A stretch of DNA of 64,000 bases, from assembly GCF_030272615.1 (NCBI RefSeq), contig NC_081413.1:183528951-183592950 (forward strand), given 5' to 3'. Under the pieces are notes generated by a model. It saw only the letters and a list, made by a program, of their open reading frames with translations, was not told the origin of the DNA and searched no databases. Positions 10,351 to 22,204 of this stretch are shown in pieces. This stretch comes from Cryptomeria japonica. Taxonomy: Eukaryota > Streptophyta > Pinopsida > Cupressales > Cupressaceae. The translations under genes and the position numbers were made by a program. The first letter of the stretch is position 1; the number at the start of each line of letters is the position of its first letter.

Positions 10351-13300
10351 TACCCCTGACTGATAGTCAACCCATATGGGCCTTCAAATAAAGAAAATAA
10401 CTATTGTTATGGCCTCAAAATCTCCCTCAAAATGTGGGAATTTATCTTTGATTGACCCTCTTGGCTTGATTTCAAAACTTGAACTAGGGTTTGGCATTAA
10501 TGACTCCCTCAAATTTGAAATTCAAATATGTTATCATGCCCTTTTGACTCCTTTTTTGATAATCACGACTACCACTAATACCTTGAGGACTAAGATTACT
10601 ATACTAATTTGTCTTCTTTTTCAGAGCCGTTAAAACATCAAATATTTCCAATAATTATCTATTATTATTTATCTACTTGAGGCCCGAAAACTACTCTTTC
10701 TGAGTAGCTTCTTCTTTCTTCAATGATTTCATTAAATATATGTGTTCTTACATGATGACTGAAACATATCTTCTTCATTCACTATTCTCTATGCATATGA
10801 GATGCCCTTTCCTACCATAAGTGACTATTTTTGTATTCTTTTCATTTGGTTTTGGATTCATCCTTGACTAGGTATTTTCCTTTACTATCTTTGTTTAGGC
10901 TTTATGACCATCTTTGTGCTTTGATTACATTGTGACTATCTTTCTCTAATGTGCTTTGTAGATGAGATCTTTTCACTATCCTTTTTTGACAGTCCTCTCA
11001 ATCAAATATGCTTGCTACTGTTGTTCTTAATGACTACCATCCACTATGATCTATAACACAGATAACATTTTATTCATTAGTCTCAAGACTATGTATTAGG
11101 GCCTTGCATGGACTCTCATCTTGATGGTCTACCTCTACCATGGAGATTTGACTATAACAACCTATTCTCTTGACCTTTGAAAGGTGACTGTTATTGAGCT
11201 TTAAATATTGCACTTTTGATGAGTTGGAAACCATTCATATTATCCCATTATAATCTCATAGGACTAATGCATAATGTGTCTCATTATTTCCATGAAGTGA
11301 CTGGTCTCCTAATCTTTACTACTTTTAGACTCTTCATTGACTGTGATCAAGCTCTATTTGCCCTTTGAACTATCAAAAAAGCCAATAAACTCGATGTTTA
11401 TTCTTATGCTCATGAAAGTGTCTTCCTTTGCCTACAAAGTGTCTTAGGCATCTCAGAGATGCTTCTACAAGTTCATTGTTCTATTGTCTATTTTTCTTTG
11501 GATGATTATGTTCATTATCTTCTATACCTGCATCTCTAATCTTTTTCATCTTGCTCCGATTTGATGGCATGACTATCTTTAGTCTTTTCTATAATGTTAT
11601 AAAAGTGCACAATACTATCACAGATCTTTCTCCCTGACAACCATGACTAGAACCTTTCTTTTGTTTGCTCTAAAGTATGGATTTCTTATAATATCTTCCT
11701 ATGTCACACAAAATATTTCTTCTCCTTATGATGCTCCAAGTCTTTGAATGACCTCACTGCTATCTTATCACATGAAGCTTGAAATGCCTAAAATAAAGAA
11801 TGGATACATTATAAGACCATGACTGTGACATGTCTCTTTCTTGATCTTTTGCATGGTGGACTGCTATTAGTTTGGTTCTCAAGGTCTTTGACGCACTTTG
11901 ATCTTATTACTATTTTGAACCCCTTTTACATCATTCATGCTCTGATTTTGTGGATGCTCTTTCTCTGTCATGAGATTATTGTCCACTGTAACCATCATTC
12001 TCATCTTTAGACTACTCCTAACCTTTTTGGTTGTGATCTCACTATTTGGAAGAGTGCATTTCTGTAGGACTGTACTTTGGCTTTCACTGTCCTTATCTTG
12101 TGACCCTCTTTTGACAATGATCTTGTCTTTTAATGATGCATGCATTCGTTCACTGGTTATAAGGTCTACAAATTTTTTAAGGCCTCCCTTCATTGGTGTG
12201 ACTGTCATGGCTCTTTCTTTTTGATCATTTGGTTTCTCTTTTCTGAGTTAAATTTTTGTATCAAGACTACTTGTATTGAAAACCTTGACTCCTTCTGAAC
12301 TATGAAGTCTTTTTCCTATCAGCATTCTTCTTGATTTTGTTTTGAGTGTATATTATCATTCTACATGACTATCTTTGTTATTTTTTAATAGATCTGTAGA
12401 TGATGTTGTTGTAGTGATTCTCAATAATTGCAACCACACCTTTAAAAAAATCTTTTCTCTATCTAAGGTTTACACAATGCTTAGATCTTTTCCTTGACAA
12501 GAGTATCTACTACCAATAAATCACTATCTTTGGTCATAGGATATTTGATGATTATAAATGCAAAAAGTGAGGCTGTGATCTTTCCTTAAAATAATCAAAC
12601 TGCTACTACAATCCAAGTCTTGCATACCTTAAGCTCTTTTTAATCTGTATTCACTACTATTTTCTGAGTTTGATATTCATGACTATCTTGGATTATCATT
12701 GATGAGGGTCTAAAAACTGCTATTATCTCTGTGTGCCTAAGATCTACTACTTTAGGATTTCTCTAATGGCATGATGACTGCACTTTATTATTGCTTACTA
12801 TCCTAGGGTCATTCTTGGTGACAATGAATGGTTTCCTTTACAGTGACTTCTTCTCTATATTCTTCATGACTCTGTGACTGTTTCTTTGTAATATTTTCAT
12901 TCCCTATGAATGCATAATCATTCTCTGATGAAGAAATTCATTGCCAAATGAAGCTTTTTTGTTTATGGTTGTGACTGGAATTTGAGCTTCCAATATGTTC
13001 TTGTGTGAAGGGAAAATGTCACAAGACTGAAACTATTCCCTCTGGCACCTTTTGTGATTGAATCTTGCCACAACTCCTTGTTCTTAGACTATTAATATCT
13101 TCTCTGTGAGTTTCTTGACTCTATATGCTTGTTATCATGTAGGTGCTTTCCTATTCTTCGTATTTGTTGTGTTACTGAGATTGATACATTTTAGCAATCA
13201 TTTGACTCCCTTAAATACCACATGTTCATCTTACATGATCACTACTCTTTGGAAAAGACTATAAATCTGTTCTTTGATATAAAGCTCATTACTGCTAGTA

Positions 13301-13431
13301 CACTGTTTATATGTTCATCTCTGTATGATGATTGTGCTTACTCATGACTTTTTTGTGGAAACATTAAACTCATTTTCTTATAATAGAAAAGATTAAGATG
13401 TATCTTATGGTAGTGTTGCTATGTCATTTTT
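10351..13431. other. gene-free T-rich stretch
   Basis: No coding region can be supported in these 3 kb. The plus strand is T-rich and carries more than twenty occurrences of GACT words such as GACTATCTTT and GACTGT, roughly the complement of the AGTCA words in 649-1962 and 4404-4800. It may be internal sequence of a non-coding retroelement in the opposite orientation. It abuts the B LTR at 13432 with no visible target duplication. Confidence 0.4.
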
Positions 13432-14276
13432 TGTAATGCTCACCAAAATACCCTAGAGAAAATGGCTAAACTAACTAACAAATAGAGATAAAAAAAATTT
13501 AAAAACATCTACCAAGGCATCATATATATCTACCATTACTCATATGTATGAATCATAACATATCATGATTTCATAAACAAATTAAATATAACCATAATCA
13601 TAACCACATATATCACAAGTGGAAACAACATCATAACAATTATCATTTCAATTCTTACATCTAATCTTTCATTCACTCATTCACTTTCTCCCTAGGGTAT
13701 CTTAATGCCACTACTTACTAGCAAAATCATAGTAACATATCCATGTCATTGAATCATTAGCATCCATTTCATTTAAGTTATACACAAGTACTTTCTTCCT
13801 ATCTTGATATTATGAGCTTTCAAATGCATATCTTCATAAGCTCATTGACTTTCTAAGTTCATTTTAAAGCACCAAATTAAATGTTTCCTAATCCTCATAT
13901 CTTCCATTATTAATATATCACATTATATATATATATATATATATATATTTCCCCTACAAATGGAACTAGATTAATTACTTAAGAATTAACCATTACACAT
14001 ATCATCAAGTTACTATCTACAAACATATGGAAGATTATAACTACAAGTACTATTCTTCCTTCCAATTAGGATCCCATGCTACTAGACCAATTCAAGAACC
14101 ATTTGATACAATAAATAATGCACATAATCTAATCATTCAATTACCTAATCCAACATAGATCTCAATCTTAACATAATAAACATTGTTACAACATGAGCTA
14201 TACAATGAATACATCATCCAATCCCATTACAAGATCATAGTCTCTACATCACCATTTCCTATTTCATAATTACTAT
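13432..14276 (-). repeat. element B 3' LTR, first part
   Basis: Starts TGTAATGCTC and aligns with 53328 onward (TGTAATACCC). Shared phrases include AACATCTACCAAGGCATCAT and TTCACTTTCTCCCTAGGGTA. It contains a (TA)n run at 13923-13949. It is interrupted after ACTAT at 14272-14276 by element O and resumes at 47813. Confidence 0.85.
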
Positions 14277-15403
14277 TGTTGGCAAGAGGCATTGCATATA
14301 TGATCAGATGTTTTCATTTATGGGAACTTCAGTCAGATATCCAATCTGTAGTTCATGAATCATTCATTCGAGAAGATTGATCGAGGTCCAGTGAGGTTTG
14401 GTGAGAAGAACAAGACATCCGAAAAAGTGCTCAATGTTTTGGTTGGTGGATTATTTTGATTGAGTATTTTTCTTTGTGGATTTGGGAGATGTATTATGGA
14501 TATGCATTTACCTTATTCCAGGTTTGTGGCCTTCGTTGCTAAGTTTTGTGTTGGTTGGAAGATCCGATAGATAGTTTTTTGGTAGAACAGTGTTTTGGTG
14601 TAGTGACATGTGAAGATTTGTTGTGTGGATCATGTAGAGTAAAATTGGTGGTTGTTTGTTTTTTCAAGGTCGATGAGCCATCATATGGGAAGCATCTGGA
14701 CATCTTGTTTTGGTCCTCTTAGTTGTTTTTGGATCAGATTGAGCCGACTTGGGTAACATGTTTCATGTTGAGTGTTATGCAGTTTTTGGGCTGACATGGA
14801 ATTGATCTAATTTGATGGTGTGGATATATTAATACAATTGATATAATCATTTGGCATGAAAAATGGTGATGTAAGAAGTGTGTATGAGTGATTGTGCATA
14901 GTTTCATGTGCATAGTTGAAAGATTTGTGCTCCGGTATAATGTAGTATTTCATAACAAAGCAGAGTAGAGTGTAATCATGTTTTTTGTGCTTAACTGGAA
15001 CTATTCCAGGCATTTATAGATGCTATTTCATTGTTCATGTTCATTCATGTTACCTTTGTAACTGTTTTGAAAGGCAGTGAGCCTTCCAGGTTCTAGCCCT
15101 TATTTGTCATTGAGCAGAGAGCTCTAGGTAGTATGCCTAAATACATGTGCATTCCCCTTAAGTAATATTTTTATAATTCTAACAGAGTATATTAATATTG
15201 TGGGTTTGAATCCCACTTTGGTTTTTCCCTTAATTGTTTTTTCACGTAAAAATATAGGTGTTATAGTGTTGTTAATCTTTACTTTGTGATTCAACACTTT
15301 CTTTTTCTTCATTTGCATTAAATGGTTGAAAAACCAGTCTATTAAAGTTAAAATTGTTGAGCACTGATTCACCCCGCCTCTGAGTGTTCTCTTGATTCCA
15401 ACA
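14277..15403 (+). repeat. element O 5' LTR
   Basis: This 1,127-bp LTR starts TGTTGGCAAGAGGC and ends TTGATTCCAACA. Its partner at 46672-47807 shares the same start (TGTTAGCAAGAGAC), end and many internal phrases, for example GGCATGAAAAATGGTGATGT. It carries conserved hairpins at 15125-15139, 15140-15153 and 15200-15216. Confidence 0.9.
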
Positions 15404-15443
15404 ATTAGTATCAGAGCCTAGTTCCTCGAAAGGAGCTTAACTG
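15404..15443 (+). other. element O primer-binding site and start of leader
   Basis: TAGTATCAGAGC at 15406-15417 is the tRNA-iMet primer site TGGTATCAGAGC with one G-to-A change. A leader GTTCCTCGAAAGGAGCTTAA follows and has a counterpart at the same place in C2. The leader is cut by the A insertion after 15443 and resumes near 22171 with TAGCTTGAGGGAGAT. Confidence 0.8.
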
Positions 15444-16503
15444 TGTTGGTATTTTGGTATGGTTTTGTCATTGATGTCAACACCTACTAAACACTTATCA
15501 ACTCTGGCACTTTGGAGAATTAGTAACATTCACCGGCAAGCAAATGACTTATGAATAGTCACTGGTATCTGGTACACTGGCAGGATATAATGATCAACGA
15601 CACTTGGAATGATATGGAAAATACATGGTTATGTCGAAGACATCATTTGGACACTTTGTCTTGAAGGTTTGTTAATTGGCATATTCATATTTACATATTT
15701 GTTGTTATTGGCAAATAGGTCCAGGTTACACAAGCAGGTTTATCTTTTCTAGATCAGCATGGCACGCTATGGAGATGACTTATTGTTGTTGTAAATGCAT
15801 TAAGCCAACATGGTGAATCGGTTATTGCATTAGGTATTAATTTATTTGTAAAATGATTTTATTGTAATATCTTGTAGAGCTGACCTACTAAAATTGGTCT
15901 TAGGGTATGGTATAAATGTAAGATCTTATTTGTAAAATCGGATGTGGAATGCAAAGAAAAAGGATTGTGTGAAGATATATGCGAGAATAAGTAGAGGTAT
16001 ACATGTAGACATCATTTGAAGGTGAAGGAGGGTTTTTGTGAAGACAATCAGAACTACACCGGTACTAAATCTAGCATATGAAGATGCTATTTTGAGTAGC
16101 ACATTTTTATTGGATTTAACCATCCAATTGTAGTCAGTGTGACTCCTATTTTTTGATTGAGTAGTGAGCTCTAGGTGCTTGGCCTTTCTGCATTGGCAGA
16201 CCCCATTTTTATACACTTACTATCTATAGTAGTATCATTTGATTGTGGGTAAAGTTTCCCATCGTGGTTTTTCCCCTTACAGGGTTTCCACGTATGAATA
16301 TTGATGTTATGTGTTGTGGATGACTTTGTCTTTTTGTTTCATGCATTAATATTTACCGGTATTACAATTATCTGATAAAACTGTCCACCGGTATAAAAGA
16401 TTGTTTCACCGGTATTAAGCGGAAAGGTGATTAAGTTGTTTTTGGTTTAAATTTATTAGACAATTGATTCACCCCCCCTCTCAGTTGTCTCCGGGACCTA
16501 ACA
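15444..16503 (+). repeat. element A 5' LTR
   Basis: This 1,060-bp LTR starts TGTTGGTATTTTGG and ends GGGACCTAACA, followed by the primer site. It differs from the 3' copy mainly by C/T and G/A changes and small indels, including about 30 bp present here near 15525 and absent in the 3' copy. Confidence 0.9.
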
Positions 16504-16559
16504 ATTGGTATTAGAGCCTAGTCCTCTTTTGTGGAAGTTTAATAGCTTGAGGAGATCCA
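16504..16559 (+). other. element A primer-binding site and leader
   Basis: TTGGTATTAGAGCC follows the LTR directly and matches the tRNA-iMet complement TGGTATCAGAGC with one C-to-T change. The leader runs to the gag ATG at 16560. Confidence 0.85.
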
Positions 16560-17525
16560 ATGTCTACTAACTATTTCAGGATAGACAGCCCTAAACTTGA
16601 TGGAACCAACTCTGGCATATGGAAGCTCAGAATGGAGACACATCTAAATTGCATTGGTAAGGACATTTGGGATGTTACAAAGAATGGCTATACTTCTCCT
16701 AGTCCTGGTCAGCCTAATCCACCTACCTTGGGAAAAGATGACAAAAATGATTGCAAAGCAAGAGAAGCACTTTTGAGCACATTAACAGATTAGCAAATCA
16801 TGGGACTATCAGATAGGTCTATTGCTAAATCTATTTGGGATCATTTGGAAACACTGAATGAAGGAGATTCCATAGTCAAAATTGCAAAACTTGAAAGCTT
16901 CCGGGTTAGGTATGAACATTTGAAAATGGAAGAAGATGAAAGCATTTCTGCTTTTATGGAAAGAGTAAGTGAAATTGTTTTGGGTATTAAATGTTGTGGA
17001 GGAACCTTAAGTGAGGATGAAATTGTTTCAAAAGTTTTAAGAGTAAGTGAAATTGTTTTGGGTATTAAATGTTGTGGAGGAACCTTAAGTGAGGATGAAA
17101 TTGTTTCAAAAGTTTTAAGAGGATTGCCACCGGCATATAAAATAAAGGTTACTACTATAAATGAGTTAAGAACAACGCCTAATACATCAGTAACTAGAGA
17201 TACATTGATTGGAAAACTTTTAGACTTTGAAATTGAATAATTTGGTCTTGTTGCTACTATAAAGATAGATTTAGCCTTTAAAGCATCTACATCATGTGCA
17301 CCATCATTTGAAAAATCAGATTGGAAAGCCTTTTATGCAAGAGAACTTGAAGAAAGTAGGAAAGAAAATGAAGAACTTGGAGAACTTGAAGCACTATTTG
17401 CAAGGAAAATGCCTAAAGGACCAGTTGGAAGTAAGTATGAAGGTAAAGAACCCTTTAAATGTTTTAACTGCAATAAGATTGGTCATATGGCCTCAAGATG
17501 CCCTGATAGACATGCTAGACTAAGA
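16560..17525 (+). pseudogene. element A gag
   Basis: The gag starts at the first ATG after the leader (MSTNYFRIDSPKLDG). The N-terminal two thirds fit the copia gag fold called UBN2/DUF4219, with a typical LESFRVRYEHLKM core. A single CCHC zinc knuckle, CFNCNKIGHMASRC, is at 17460-17501 and would bind RNA in the particle. In-frame stops occur at 16791-16793 and 17238-17240. A perfect 78-bp tandem duplication (16963-17040 and 17041-17118) repeats 26 residues inside the capsid part. The frame continues into the protease, as in other copia polyproteins. Confidence 0.85.
16963..17118 (+). repeat. perfect 78-bp tandem duplication in A gag
   Basis: Two identical 78-bp copies, 16963-17040 and 17041-17118, keep the reading frame and repeat 26 residues beginning VSEIVLGIKCCGG. 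Identity of the copies, in an element otherwise carrying mutations, points to a late event. Confidence 0.95.
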
Positions 17526-20500
17526 GAAGAAGCTAGAAGAACATACAAGCCTAACCTTGAATATCAGAGATACATATTTAAGAAGAATAAAGACAAATCT
17601 TGTTATCTTGCTGATGAAGGAGTGACTGATGATTCTGATGAGGATCCGACAGACAATGGATGGGTTTTTGTTGCTATAATAGAAGATCAACTGGCACCTA
17701 CAATCCAACCAGTAGAGCAGGCCTTGGCAGCTAAAATTGAAGTAAAGGATGAGTGGATCATTGATTTAGGATGCTCACATCATATGACAGGAGATAAAGG
17801 TAAATTCTTTCAAGAATACAATGGAGGCTTAGTAAGATTTGGAGATGATAAAGCTTGTTTGATCAAAGGTAAGGGTACAATATCTCTTGATGGTAAGAAT
17901 AATACTGATAATGTCTACTATGTTGAAGGTTTAAAGCATAATCTTTTGAGTGTTGGTCAATTAGTTGAGAAAGGATTTCAGCTACAATTCAAAAATGGAC
18001 AATCATGAATAGAACTGGTTTGGAAATTGCAACCAGTAATCAGACTAGAGGTGATATCTTTCATTTGAATAACAGTGAAAAGACATGCTTGATTGCACAT
18101 ATTGATGAAAGTTGGCTATGGCATAAGAGACTTTGTCATGTAAACTTTGATTGCATGGTGAAAATCAGTACTACTAAGGCAGTTAGAGATTTACCTAAAA
18201 TTGTCAAACCTCACAATACAGTAAGGAATGTCAATTTGGAAAACAAGTTAGAGCTAGTTTCAAAAGTATTCCACAAAAATCCAATAATGCTTTTGATTTA
18301 ATTCATACTGATTTATGTGGTTCGGCTAGAACTAAAAACTTACAAGCTGATAGATATTTCATGCTAATCATTGATGACTATTCTAGAATGTGTTGGGTTA
18401 CTTTTCTCAGAGAAAAATCAGAAGCACTTGGAAAGTTCAAACTATTCAAAGCAATGGTAGAAAATGAAATGGGTAAGAAAATCAAATGTCTAAGATCAGA
18501 TCAAGGAGGAGAACTTACATCTAAGGAATTTAATACATTCTATGAAGTGAATGGAATCAAAAGACAACTATCAGCACCTTAGACACCATAGCAGAATGGA
18601 GTTGTTGAAAGGAAAAAAAGAACTATCTTGGATGCAGCAAGAAGTATGTTATCAGAAGAAAACCTACCACATGTATATTGGAGAGAAGCAGTAAGTACAA
18701 CCTTCTATACATTCAACAAATTTCACATCAAAGGTGAAACCAGTAAGACCCCTCATGAACTATGGTTTGGTATTACTCCTACTCTTAAATATTTCAGAAT
18801 TTTTGGAAGTAAATGCTATATTAGAAGAGATGAGTACATTGGGAAATTTGATCCTAGAAGTGATGAAGGAATATTTCCTGGTTATTAATCTATGAGTAAA
18901 GCATATAGATGTTTTAACAAAAGATTGCAGAAAATTGTTGAAAGTACAAATGTGAAAATTGATGAACAATTCAGAGGAACTTCAAGGTATATAGATTCTG
19001 AACTGACAACAGAAATTCTAACAAATGAACCTACACTGAATCCATCGGTACAGAATGAAGATCTAGTTACACCGGTATCATCTGAAAATTCCACAATATC
19101 TGAGGAACAACAACAAACAAAGACACCCCGGTATGGAAGACTGAATCATTCTGAAGATCAGATATTTGGAAACAAGTATAAAGGAGTTATGACAAGAAGA
19201 AGATTGGAAAATGAAGAGGTATGTCTTAATTCTGAAATTGAACCATCATCAGTTAATGAGGCATGTGAAGATAAATATTGGATTAAAGCTATGGAAGAAG
19301 AAATAGAATAAATTGAGAAGAATAACACTTGGACATTAGTTCCCCTACCTAAAGATATAAATGTAATTGGAACCAAATGGGTATTCAAAAACAAACTTGA
19401 TGAAGATGGTAAGGTTATCAAAAATAAAACAAGACTAGTGTGTAAGGGATATTCTCAGAAAGAAGGAATTGATTACAATGAGATCTTTGCACCGGTAGCC
19501 AGAATTGAGGTAGTCAGATTTTTTTTGGCTTTTGCAGCACACAAGAACTACAAAGTTTATCAAATGGATATTAAATGTGCATTTTTGAATGGAGATCTTG
19601 AAGAAGAAGTTTACATTGAACAACCCGATGGATTTTCTTTGATAGATGACAAAGATATGGTTTGCAGGTTAAGAAAAGCTTTGTATGGATTGAAACAAGC
19701 TCCAAGAGCTTGGTATGCAAGATTGGATAAGTATCTTTTGAAGATTGGTTTTTCTAAAGGTAATGCTGACAACAACTTATATTATAAAGTGACTAATGAT
19801 GACATCTTGGTTATAGATGTTTTTGTTGATGATATAATCTTTGGAGGAGAAGATGGATTATGTAAAGAATTTTCTATTTAAATGCAGCAAGAATTTGAAA
19901 TGTCTATGGTTGGAGAAATAAAATTCTTTTTAGGATTGCAAATTTCATAGACTAATAAAGGTATATTCTTGAGTCAATCCAAATACTTAAAGGAGTTACT
20001 AAAGAAATTTGGGATGGAGAACTCTAAATCGGTAAGCACACCTATGACTACAAATGACAAACTATCACTAAGGGATGAATCTACACCTGTTAATCCAACT
20101 AGATACAAATCTATGATAGGAGGTTTACTGTATTTGACACAAACTAGACCTAATATTATGAATGCAGTATGTATTGTTTCAAGATTTCAGAGTAATCCTA
20201 GAGAAATCATGAATCAGCAGTAAAAAGGATTTTCCGGTACTTACAAGGCACTATAAATCTTGGATTATGGTATCCTAGAGATGAAAATTTTGAATTATGT
20301 GCATACACAGATGCAAATTGGGAAGGAGATGTGGATGATATAAAAAGCACCACCGGCGGAGCATTCTTTCTTGGAGGTAGACTAGTTTCTTGGTTGAGTA
20401 AGAAACAAAGTTGTACATCTTTATCAACAGCAGAATCAGAATATGTTGCAGCGGCAACTAATTGTACACAGGTATTATGGCTTAAGAAAATGTTGAAGGA

Positions 20501-20774
20501 CATAAAGGTAAAATGGAAGGAACCTATTACTATCTATTGTGATAACACTGTAGCAATTGATATATCTAAGAATCTGATATTACATTCTAAAACCAAACAT
20601 GTTTCTATCAAACTGAATTTTCTAAGGGAAAATGTTGAAGCAAAGGAAATAAAACTGGTTTATGTGAATATTAAAGAGAAAATTGCAAATATTTTCACTA
20701 AACCTCTACCTAAAGAGACTTTTGAATATCTCAGAGATCAGCTTGGATTCATAACCCCATCGGTAGAGGCTTAG
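17526..20774 (+). pseudogene. element A pol: protease, integrase, reverse transcriptase, RNase H
   Basis: Domains come in copia order. The protease has DLGCS at 17763-17777 where DSGCS is usual. The pre-integrase zinc region has WLWHKRLCHVNFD near 18115. Integrase shows HTDLCG near 18305, LRSDQGGE near 18490 and VVERKKRT at about 18604, giving the D, D and E of the active site. Reverse transcriptase has VDD at 19825-19833 and [11 protein letters not shown] near 19561. RNase H ends with the usual IFTKPLPKE near 20690. Frameshifts lie near 18000, 18240 and 20220, and two stops interrupt the conserved APYTPQQNG stretch near 18580-18592. It catalysed integration and cDNA synthesis when intact. 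Confidence 0.85.
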
Positions 20775-21134
20775 GAAGTTGATGATTATCATCAACCGAT
20801 AGAATTAATAGAGAAATCTTTTATTCCGGCTATGATGAGGAAGCTACTTCTCAGGGGGAGTAGTTGGTATACTGAATTGGTAGGTATTTTTTTTACTTTG
20901 GCATTTGATGTCAAAGGGGGAGAGATTGGTATGGAAAAACACAAGGAAAACACATGTTTCTCCCAAGGGGAGAGATTGTTATTTGAGAGAGATTATTACT
21001 CTCTATATCTATATTTTGATTTCTGGTTATGATCTCTTTTTAGGAGATTGTTGGTTTTTGGTATTTGGCATTTCTGTTTTGGCACTTTGATGGTTTTTCC
21101 ATCTTGTGTTGCCAACAATGCCAAAGCGGGAGAT
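20775..21134 (+). promoter_or_regulatory. element A 3' region with repeated polypurine tracts
   Basis: Four purine tracts occur: CTCAGGGGGAGTAG near 20849, CAAAGGGGGAGAGA near 20916, CCAAGGGGAGAGAT near 20965, and GCCAAAGCGGGAGAT at about 21120-21134 directly before the 3' LTR. The last is the position from which plus-strand cDNA priming starts in LTR elements. Repeated copies are a Sirevirus trait. No ORF is supported here. Confidence 0.8.
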
Positions 21135-22170
21135 TGCTAGTATTTTTGTATGGTTTTGTCATTGATGTCAACACCTACTAAACACTTATCAACTCTAGCA
21201 CTTTGGAGAATCAACAATAGTCACTGGTATCTGGTACATCGGCAGGATATGATCACTGGCACTTGAAATGATATGGAAAATACATGGTTATGTCGAAGAC
21301 ATCATTTGGACACTTTGTCTTGAAGGTTTGTTAATTGGCATATTCGTATTTAAATATTTGTTGTTACCGGCAAATAGGTCTAGGTTTCATCGGCAGGTTT
21401 ATCTTTTCTAGATCAGAATGGCACGCTATGGAGATTACTTATTGTTGTTGTAAATGCATTAAGACGACATGGTGAATCGGTTATTGCATCGGGTATTAAT
21501 TTATTTTTAAAATGATTTTATTGTAATATCTTGTAGAGCCGACCTACTAAAATTGGTCTTAGGGTATGGTATAAATGTAAGATCTTATTTGTAAAATCAG
21601 ATGTCGAATGCGAAGAAAAAGGATTGTGTGAAGATATATGCGAGAATAAGCAGAGCTATACACACAGACATCATTTAAAGGTGAAGGAGGGTTTTTGTGA
21701 AGACAATCAGAACTACACCGGTACTGAATCCAGCATATGAAGATGCTATTTTGAGCAGTACATTTTTATTGGATCTAACCATCCAATTGTAGTCAGTGTG
21801 ACTCCTATTTTGTGATTGAGCAGTGAGCTCTAGCCGCTTGGCCTTTCTGCATGTGCAGACCCCATTTGTATACACTTACTATTTGTAGTAGTATCATCTG
21901 ATTGTGGGTAAGGTTTCCCACCGTGGTTTTTCCCCTTACAGGGTTTCCACGTACGAATATTTGTGTTATGTGTTGTGGATGACTTTGTCTTTTTGTTTCA
22001 TGCATTAATATTTACCGGTATTACAATTATCTTATAAAACTATCCTCCGATATAAAAGACTGTTTCATCGGTATTAAGAAGAAAGTTGATTAAGTTGTTT
22101 TTGGTTTAAATTTATTCGACAACTGATTCACACCCCCCCCCCCCCCTCTTAGTTGTCTCTGGGACCTAAA
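21135..22170 (+). repeat. element A 3' LTR
   Basis: Starts TGCTAGTATTTTTG and ends near GGGACCTAA. The CA terminus seen in the 5' copy is lost and the sequence passes straight into the O leader (TAGCTTGAGGG). The C tract near its end has grown to 14 residues at about 22134-22147, against 7 in the 5' LTR. Hairpins lie at 21833-21842, 21846-21859 and 21904-21921. Confidence 0.85.
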
Positions 22171-22204
22171 AAATAGCTTGAGGGAGATTTGGGAAGTTGT
22201 CTTA

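Larger units (their letters stand above)
15444..22170 (+). mobile_element. element A: Ty1/copia, Sirevirus-like, nested in O
   Basis: A 6.7-kb element with LTRs 15444-16503 and 21135-22170, an iMet primer site, gag, protease, integrase, reverse transcriptase and RNase H in copia order. Four GGGGGAG-like purine tracts upstream of the 3' LTR, the long LTRs and the C-rich LTR end fit the Sirevirus lineage. It sits in the O leader. AACTG precedes it at 15439-15443 but is not found after the 3' LTR, so the right junction seems to have lost a few bases. Stops and frameshifts make it non-functional as read. Confidence 0.85.

Noticed and set aside
15200-15216. GGGTTTGAATCCC resembling a pol III B box or tRNA T arm in an LTR
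   Set aside because: Other LTR families keep the GTGGG/CCCAC pairing but not the B-box bases, and no A box or cloverleaf is present. A hairpin explains it better.
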